64,000 bases of DNA from JALYGK01 sp036259835 (GTDB lineage: Bacteria; Actinomycetota; UBA4738). Under the pieces are notes generated by a model. That model made no database searches and had not been told where the DNA came from. It saw only the letters and a program-made list of their open reading frames with translations. Both the position numbers and the translations under genes were made by a program. The stretch covers positions 1 through 64,000 of the forward strand of contig DATABA010000018.1 of NCBI GenBank assembly GCA_036259835.1, given 5' to 3'. Shown one piece after another: positions 58,861 through 64,000 of the stretch (positions are counted from its first letter, which is position 1; the number at the start of each line of letters is the position of its first letter).

Positions 58861-60315
58861 ATGACCGGCGAATTCGAAACCGTCATCGGGCTGGAGTGCC
58901 ACGTTGAGCTCAAGACCGCGACGAAGATGTTCTGCGGCTGCCCGAACGAGTTCGGCGCTCCGCCGAACACCAATGTCTGTCCTATCTGTATGGGCCACCC
59001 CGGGACACTGCCCGTTCCCAATGAGAAGGCGATCGAGTACACCATCAAGATCGGGCTGGCGCTCGGCTCCGACATCGTGGAACGCTCGCTGTTCCACCGG
59101 AAGAACTACTTCTATCCGGACATGCCGAAGAACTATCAGATCTCCCAATACGACCTGCCGATTGCCGTCAACGGGCACCTGGATATCCAGGTGGACGCGG
59201 AGGCGCGGAGGGTGGGAGTCACACGCGTGCATCTGGAGGAAGACACCGGAAAGACGGTGCACGGCGGCGTGACCGGCCGGATCGCCGAGGCGTCGTACGC
59301 CCTCGAGGACTACAACCGCGCCGGCGTACCCCTCGTGGAGGTGGTTTCCGAACCCGACATGCGAACTCCCGACGAGGCGCGTGCGTACTTCACGGAGCTG
59401 CGGGCGGTCCTGGAGGCGCTCGGGGTGTCCGACGTTCGCATGGAGGAAGGCTCGCTCCGTTGCGACGCCAACATCAGTGTCAGACCGGCGGGTCAGTCCG
59501 AGTTCGGGACCAAGATCGAGATCAAGAATTTGAACTCCATTCGCTCGCTGTACCAAGCCCTGAAGTTCGAAGAGGAGCGGCTTCGGACCGCCCTCGCCGC
59601 CGGTGAGCCGGTCATTCAGGCGACCCGGCACTGGGACGAGAACCGAGGACTGACGACGCACGGTCGGTCGAAGGAGTTCGCGTTCGACTACCGGTATTTC
59701 CCGGAACCGGATCTGGCGCCGATCGAGCCGGATCCGGAGTGGGTCGAGAAGCTGCGCGCCGAGCTTCCCGAGCTCCCAGCGGCAAAGCGCCAGCGGTTCC
59801 GGGAGGAGTACGGACTAGACGCCAGGCAGGCTGCTCTGGTGACCGAGAGCGAGCGCAGGGCGAACTTCTTCGAGGAGGCGGTCTCGTATGGCGCCGAGCC
59901 CCGACACGTGGCGAATTGGATGCTCGGCGACCTGGCGGCGCTCCTTCGCGAGGCTCGGACCGACATCTCCAGCTCGAAGATCACTTCTCGGCACATCGCC
60001 GATCTGGTCCGGCTGGTGGCTGACGGCACGATTTCCTCGGCCGGAGCGAAAGCGGCGCTTGCCGAGGCGTTCGCCAGTGGTGACCCGATCGAGGACATTG
60101 TCACGGCCAAGAACCTTCGACAGGTCTCCGACACCGACACGCTGACGTCGCTGATCGACGAGGTGATCGCGGAGAACCCGGGACCGGCCGACCAGTTCCG
60201 GAACGGCAAGGAGGGCGCGCTGAACGCGCTCGTCGGGCAGGTGATGAAGAAGACTCGCGGGTCGGCCAACCCGAAGGTCGCCCAGGACCTCTTACGCCAG
60301 CGCCTCTCCGATTGA
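58861..60315 (+). CDS. gatB: Asp-tRNA(Asn)/Glu-tRNA(Gln) amidotransferase subunit B
   Basis: 484 residues. The cradle domain begins FETVIGLECHVELKTATKMFC with the zinc-binding cysteines (CGCP, CPICMG), continues HRKNYFYPDMPKNYQISQYD and HLEEDTGKTVH, and the C-terminal helical YqeY-like tail ends with LVGQVMKKTRGSANP. GatB binds the misacylated tRNA, phosphorylates the acyl group with ATP and amidates it with ammonia from GatA. All conserved blocks and the usual length are present. It has its own promoter because the EamA gene separates it from gatCA. Confidence 0.95.
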   Translation: MTGEFETVIGLECHVELKTATKMFCGCPNEFGAPPNTNVCPICMGHPGTLPVPNEKAIEYTIKIGLALGSDIVERSLFHRKNYFYPDMPKNYQISQYDLPIAVNGHLDIQVDAEARRVGVTRVHLEEDTGKTVHGGVTGRIAEASYALEDYNRAGVPLVEVVSEPDMRTPDEARAYFTELRAVLEALGVSDVRMEEGSLRCDANISVRPAGQSEFGTKIEIKNLNSIRSLYQALKFEEERLRTALAAGEPVIQATRHWDENRGLTTHGRSKEFAFDYRYFPEPDLAPIEPDPEWVEKLRAELPELPAAKRQRFREEYGLDARQAALVTESERRANFFEEAVSYGAEPRHVANWMLGDLAALLREARTDISSSKITSRHIADLVRLVADGTISSAGAKAALAEAFASGDPIEDIVTAKNLRQVSDTDTLTSLIDEVIAENPGPADQFRNGKEGALNALVGQVMKKTRGSANPKVAQDLLRQRLSD

Positions 60316-60359
60316 TACCCTGCGCTGACATCTGAAGCGATAAACGGCCGAGGGGACCG

Positions 60360-61244
60360 ATGAGCCGCGAGCTGATCGCGCGGTACTGGAAAGCGCAGGA
60401 TCCGTACGATCCGAAGACGCTCGCGGAATGCAGGCACCGCGATTGGACGGCTGAGTGGCCACAGTCGGGCGAACGGGTCCCGAGCCACGAAAACGACGTG
60501 GTGATCAACGAGAACTACCCCGGCTATCCGCGACATGAGCTGGACCAGGCACGAGGCGACGCCGAACAGTGGACGATGACGCCGTTCTTCTCACCGGTCC
60601 GCGTCGAGGGGTCGGGGGAGCTCTGGATCGGTGAGGCGAGACTCCACTATCCAGAGCAGGGTGTGTATCACGCCGTGGCGATCCTCGAGTTGAAAGACCA
60701 CCAAGTATTTCGAGACACCGTTTACTTTGCCGCGCCGTTTGAAGCGCCGGAATGGCGAAGGGACTTGGTGGAGCCTCTCGAGGAACAACCCGATCTCGAA
60801 GGGTGGGAGGAAGCAATTAAAACCGTCTCCTCTTCGGGTGACGAGCGCGCGCATGAAGCGGCGATTCGAAGCATGTTTGGGGCGGCCACAATGGAGGGAA
60901 CCGAGGCGGAGCGCCGCTCGCGATACGCCGAGGCGGTTCGAGACGCCTTCCACCCCGACGGCGAGGAGATTCTGGTTGCCTCCCGAGAGCGGATCCGCGG
61001 ACTCGACCGGATGATTGCCCGCATTGAGCGCAAGCCCGACTTCCCGAATGAGGGCCGCATTCGCCGGATCATTGGGCGAGGCGATCTCTTCGTTCTCGAG
61101 GCCCGGCTCGTGTACGAGGACGGAGCATTCTGGGAGGCGGCGATCTACTCGTTTCGGGGGGACAAGATTCTCACCGCGCGCCAGTACTACGCCGCCGAGA
61201 TCGAGCCGCCGCAATGGAGGAGTCAGTGGGTCGAGCGGATCTGA
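60360..61244 (+). CDS. Protein with two NTF2-like (SnoaL-type) domains
   Basis: 294 residues. Two halves share a pattern: first, YWKAQDPYDPKTLAECRHRDWTAEWP near the start ending FRDTVYFAAPFEAPEWRRDLVEP (about 118-140); second, the segment ending ILTARQYYAAEIEPPQWRSQWVERI at the C-terminus. Each half has the NTF2/SnoaL ending in which a strand is followed by the PPxWR or APEWR motif. These domains form a cone-shaped pocket and can be enzymes or binders; no catalytic set is obvious. A GAGGGG ribosome site precedes ATG 60360. It overlaps the next gene's first candidate start. Confidence 0.7.
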   Translation: MSRELIARYWKAQDPYDPKTLAECRHRDWTAEWPQSGERVPSHENDVVINENYPGYPRHELDQARGDAEQWTMTPFFSPVRVEGSGELWIGEARLHYPEQGVYHAVAILELKDHQVFRDTVYFAAPFEAPEWRRDLVEPLEEQPDLEGWEEAIKTVSSSGDERAHEAAIRSMFGAATMEGTEAERRSRYAEAVRDAFHPDGEEILVASRERIRGLDRMIARIERKPDFPNEGRIRRIIGRGDLFVLEARLVYEDGAFWEAAIYSFRGDKILTARQYYAAEIEPPQWRSQWVERI

Positions 61245-62149
61245 TCCCGCCCGAAATCACCGGCGACGCCAGGGCATCGATCCCTCACTGGGCGTGGCTC
61301 GGAGAACGCATTCTGCCCTGGGCCGAACAAGAGGAAAACGTCCGAGCCATCGCCATCATTGGGTCGACGGTCCGCCCTGACCGTCCGGGGGACGAATGGT
61401 CCGACATGGACCTGGTGATCTTGGCGCGTGACCGTTCAAGGATCGTCGACGACACGGCATGGCTAAACTCAGTCGGCCCCTGGTGGGTGACCCTCCGTCA
61501 CCAGGGCCCACTGCATGACTTGCCGGTTCGACAGGTCGTGTTCGAAGGCGGTGTGGACTTCGACATCGTCCCCGTCCCGGCGGGCGAGCTGGCGAAACGG
61601 ATCGAGGAAGACTCCGAAGGAATGTCCATGGCGCTTGGACCGGCCCTACGGATTGTCCTCGACAAGGACGGCGAGCTCGCGGCCACGACAATGCCCAAGG
61701 CTCCGAGAACGGCCCCAGAAATCGTTTTGCAGGATCAGTTCGACTGGGTCGTCAACGACTTCCTGTTCCAGTGCGTCTACACGACGAAGCATCTTCGTCG
61801 CGGTGAGATCTGGCTGGCTAAGGACGATGTCGACTGCTACATGCGCGGTCAGATGCTGCGAATGATCGAGTGGCACGCCAGAGCGACTGGCGACGAACGG
61901 ACGGTCACCTGGAGCGGCGCCCGGTATCTGGAGCGATGGGCGGACCCGGAAATAGTCGGCAGCCTAGCGCCGACTTTTGCGGCCTATGACGAGGCTGGCG
62001 TGGCCTCGGCGCTCGTTGCCTCGCTGGAGCTGTTCCAGCGGATCGCTTTGGCGACTGCCGAACGACTCGGTTACTCGTATCCGACGGAGCGCCACGCGGC
62101 GATCGAGGCATGGGTGCAGGAAACGCTGGCGAAGCAGCTAGGCTCGTAG
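61226..62149 (+). CDS. Nucleotidyltransferase of the aminoglycoside 6-adenylyltransferase (AadS/ANT6-like) type
   Basis: About 307 residues. The nucleotidyltransferase active-site motif is IAIIGSTVRPDRPGDEWSDMDLVIL: GS followed by DxD (Asp-Met-Asp), with a further acid in GGVDFDIVPV. The helical C-terminal half (WVVNDFLFQCVYTTKHLRRGEIWLAKDD, MLRMIEWHAR) matches the streptomycin adenylyltransferase family. It might adenylylate a small molecule; chromosomal members often have no shown resistance role. GTG 61226 is preferred because GGAGGAG lies 5 nt upstream; ATG 61214 is in frame and overlaps the previous gene further. Confidence 0.78.
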   Translation: MGRADLIPPEITGDARASIPHWAWLGERILPWAEQEENVRAIAIIGSTVRPDRPGDEWSDMDLVILARDRSRIVDDTAWLNSVGPWWVTLRHQGPLHDLPVRQVVFEGGVDFDIVPVPAGELAKRIEEDSEGMSMALGPALRIVLDKDGELAATTMPKAPRTAPEIVLQDQFDWVVNDFLFQCVYTTKHLRRGEIWLAKDDVDCYMRGQMLRMIEWHARATGDERTVTWSGARYLERWADPEIVGSLAPTFAAYDEAGVASALVASLELFQRIALATAERLGYSYPTERHAAIEAWVQETLAKQLGS

Positions 62150-62189
62150 CTCGTAGGGTTCGATCGGCCTTCCCCGGAGGAGAACAACG

Positions 62190-63341
62190 GTGGAAAAGCC
62201 TGAAATCCTGATGACCCCCGGCCCCACGCCGGTTCCGCCCGAAGTCCTTCAAGCGCAGGGAAGCCCGCTTGTTTACCACCGCGGCCCGGGATACGGCGAG
62301 CTCCTGAAAGAAGTGACCGAAGGGCTCCGGAGGATCCTGCAAACCAAGTCCGACATGTTCGTGTTCACGTCCTCTGGAACCGGAGGCATGGAGTCCGCCG
62401 TCGCGAACCTCTTCTCTCCGCGGGATCGAGTGGTCGTCCCGGTCGCGGGTTACTTCGGCGAGCGATTCGCCAAGATCGCCAAGGCGTTCGGCCTGGACGT
62501 CCGGACCATCGAGTACGAGTGGGGGAGCGCGGTTCAGGCAGACCACGTCCGCGCCGCTCTGGAAGAGGCGCCGACCAAGGGCGTTCTCATGCAGCACAGC
62601 GAGACGTCCACTGGTGTCATCCACGACGTGGAGGAGGTCGGCGCCGTAACGAAATCTCTTGGGACGCTCCTCGTGGTCGACGTCATCTCGAGCCTCGGCG
62701 CGGTGCCGTTCGCCGGAGACGACTGGGGCGTCGACGTCGCGGTGGGCGGGTCGCAGAAGGCGCTGATGATGACGCCGGGGTTGGCATTCGTCTCCGTCTC
62801 GGGTGCCGCGTGGGAAGCGACAAAGGAAGCCAAGAACCCGCGGTTCTACTTCGACTGGTCGGCCTACAAGACGTCGTACGAGCGCGGCGACCCGGAGAAC
62901 CCGTACACGCCCGCCATCTCTCTGATGCTCGGCATGCGCGCTGCCCTTCGTCTCTACTTCGACGAGGGACCGGAGCAAGTGCTCGAGCGGCACCGAATCC
63001 TTTCGGCGGCGGTGAAGGAGGGTGTCCAGGCACTCGGGCTGAACCTGTTCGGCGAGGACCCGGAGAAGGCCTGGGCGGTCACCGCGATCCGCGCCCCGGA
63101 GGGGATCGACGGCGACGAGCTCGTGGCCCGCATCCGGCGGGAACACCGAATCATTCTCGCGCCGGGACAGGGGCCCTTGAAGGGCAACGTGTTCCGGATT
63201 GGACACCTCGGGTACTACGACCGGTTCGACATCATCCGGTGCCTGGCGGCGTTGGAGATCACGCTCGAGGAGATGGGTTACCCCGCGAAGCGCGGCGCTG
63301 CTGTGGCCGCCGCAGAAGAAGTGTTCGCCGGGAACCCATGA
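62190..63341 (+). CDS. Class V PLP-dependent aminotransferase (serine/alanine-glyoxylate aminotransferase-like)
   Basis: 383 residues. The class V fold is shown by [59 protein letters not shown] and the PLP lysine in [16 protein letters not shown], with [13 protein letters not shown] near the end. In many bacteria and archaea such a gene next to serA acts as the phosphoserine- or aspartate-type aminotransferase of serine synthesis in place of SerC; serine-glyoxylate activity is the alternative and would suit a host making glyoxylate by the ethylmalonyl-CoA pathway. GTG 62190 has a GGAGG 10 nt upstream. The stop overlaps the serA ATG (ATGA). Confidence 0.9.
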   Translation: MEKPEILMTPGPTPVPPEVLQAQGSPLVYHRGPGYGELLKEVTEGLRRILQTKSDMFVFTSSGTGGMESAVANLFSPRDRVVVPVAGYFGERFAKIAKAFGLDVRTIEYEWGSAVQADHVRAALEEAPTKGVLMQHSETSTGVIHDVEEVGAVTKSLGTLLVVDVISSLGAVPFAGDDWGVDVAVGGSQKALMMTPGLAFVSVSGAAWEATKEAKNPRFYFDWSAYKTSYERGDPENPYTPAISLMLGMRAALRLYFDEGPEQVLERHRILSAAVKEGVQALGLNLFGEDPEKAWAVTAIRAPEGIDGDELVARIRREHRIILAPGQGPLKGNVFRIGHLGYYDRFDIIRCLAALEITLEEMGYPAKRGAAVAAAEEVFAGNP

Positions 63342-64000
63342 AGGTCCTGGTCACCGAGCCCCTTTCCGAGTCGGGGCTCGACCTGCTTCGAAGAGACTTC
63401 GAAGTCGACGTTCGCCCCGAGCTGGCATCCGGCGCACTGCCCGAGGCCATCGGCGAATACGCCGGACTGGTTATCCGATCGCAGACCAAGGTCACGGCGG
63501 AGGTCATCGATCGTGCCGACGCGCTGAAAGTTGTCGGGCGAGCGGGGATCGGCCTCGACAACGTCGACGTGGACGCCGCCACCCGGCGCGGCATCCTGGT
63601 CGTGAACGCTCCGCAGTCCAACATCGCCGCTGCGGCCGAGCACACCATGGCGCTCTTGCTCGCTCAGGCTCGAAACATCCCGCAAGCCGACGCCGCCGTG
63701 AAGGCCGGGCGGTGGGAGCGAGAGCGCTTTCAGGGCGTCGAGCTGCATGGCAAGACGCTCGGTGTGGTTGGGCTCGGGCGCGTCGGTTCGCTGGTGGCGC
63801 AGCGCGCCGCCGCCTTCGGCATGCGGGTGCTCGCGTACGACCCCTTCGTCTCAAAGGATCGGGCGAAGACGCTCGGCGTGGAGGTCATGCCTAGCCTGGA
63901 GGCGGTACTGGTGCAGGCCGACTTTCTCACCATCCACCTTCCGCGGACGCCCGAAACCGAGGGACTGATCGGCGAGCGAGAGCTCGGGCTCCTGAAGCCC
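63338..64000 (+). CDS. serA: D-3-phosphoglycerate dehydrogenase, N-terminal part (runs off the window)
   Basis: The frame from ATG 63338 stays open for exactly 221 codons to the window edge. [18 protein letters not shown] begins the substrate-binding domain, [20 protein letters not shown] is the family signature with the catalytic-region Arg, and [19 protein letters not shown] is the NAD-binding loop. It oxidises 3-phosphoglycerate to 3-phosphohydroxypyruvate, the first step in serine synthesis. Translation is coupled to the aminotransferase. The catalytic His region and any C-terminal ACT domain lie outside the window. Confidence 0.92.
   Translation, partial: MKVLVTEPLSESGLDLLRRDFEVDVRPELASGALPEAIGEYAGLVIRSQTKVTAEVIDRADALKVVGRAGIGLDNVDVDAATRRGILVVNAPQSNIAAAAEHTMALLLAQARNIPQADAAVKAGRWERERFQGVELHGKTLGVVGLGRVGSLVAQRAAAFGMRVLAYDPFVSKDRAKTLGVEVMPSLEAVLVQADFLTIHLPRTPETEGLIGERELGLLKP

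Noticed and set aside
61226..62149. Calling the nucleotidyltransferase a streptomycin resistance gene
   Set aside because: Only the fold and DxD motif are supported; the context has no mobile element or other resistance gene.
1..64000. CRISPR arrays, insertion sequences, prophage genes, integrases, tRNA or rRNA genes
   Set aside because: None seen: no regularly spaced repeats, no transposase or integrase motifs, and the gaps between genes are too short or lack cloverleaf patterns.

Overview
The window is GC-rich DNA (about two thirds G+C by eye), densely packed with protein genes on both strands. There is no rRNA, tRNA, insertion sequence, phage or CRISPR signal. The best-supported host is an uncultured member of the Actinomycetota: many GTG/TTG starts, an F420-dependent NADP reductase, a HisN-type histidinol phosphatase, a LytR-CpsA-Psr protein, a small epsilon-like acyl-CoA carboxylase subunit, SHOCT and class III cyclase multidomain proteins, and many -10 hexamers only 6-9 nt before the start codon (leaderless transcripts). 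This assignment is inference from gene content.

The dominant theme is CoA-thioester carbon metabolism. 1-9.2 kb: start of an APC permease, SDR and CrtI-like oxidoreductases, O-methyltransferase, hisN, MFS transporter, the large subunit of methylmalonyl-CoA mutase, small secreted proteins, F420H2:NADP reductase and an M23 lipoprotein. 9.2-20.6 kb: aldehyde dehydrogenase, a biotin carboxylase alpha subunit divergent from birA, then a leucine-degradation-type cluster (carboxylase beta, enoyl-CoA hydratase, HMG-CoA lyase, carboxylase alpha). 20.6-25.8 kb: two class III cyclase proteins facing each other. 25.9-33.4 kb: acyl-CoA dehydrogenase, two tandem coiled-coil M23 peptidases, an ethylmalonyl-CoA mutase (Ecm/MeaA), a DedA protein and 3-hydroxybutyryl-CoA dehydrogenase. 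33.5-38 kb: amidohydrolase, then a minus-strand operon of propionyl-CoA carboxylase beta, epsilon-like subunit, DUF2007-like protein, cupin and glycosyltransferase. 38.3-42 kb: secreted LVIVD-repeat/PA protein with a strong terminator, then crotonyl-CoA carboxylase/reductase (Ccr). 41.9-45.7 kb: a fully overlapping minus-strand operon of XRE regulator, methylmalonyl-CoA epimerase, ACAD10/11-like acyl-CoA dehydrogenase, APH-fold kinase and HAD phosphatase. 45.9-54.6 kb: FtsH-like protease, thioesterases, thiolase, a third cyclase and an acyl-CoA synthetase. 54.7-64 kb: LCP protein, gatCA, EamA transporter, gatB, a double NTF2-like protein, a nucleotidyltransferase, a class V aminotransferase and the start of serA.

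Together, thiolase, Hbd, an enoyl-CoA hydratase, Ccr, epimerase and Ecm cover the acetyl-CoA-to-methylsuccinyl-CoA half of the ethylmalonyl-CoA pathway. Propionyl-CoA carboxylase, epimerase and mutase cover propionyl-CoA to succinyl-CoA. The late ethylmalonyl-CoA enzymes (methylsuccinyl-CoA dehydrogenase, mesaconyl-CoA hydratase, malyl-CoA lyase) and the small B12-binding mutase subunit are not in the window. The most distinctive system is the 41.9-45.7 kb operon. It encodes, as separate genes, the three domains fused in vertebrate ACAD10 (HAD, APH kinase, acyl-CoA dehydrogenase), the module associated with 4-hydroxy-acid breakdown, together with its own regulator and a methylmalonyl-CoA epimerase.
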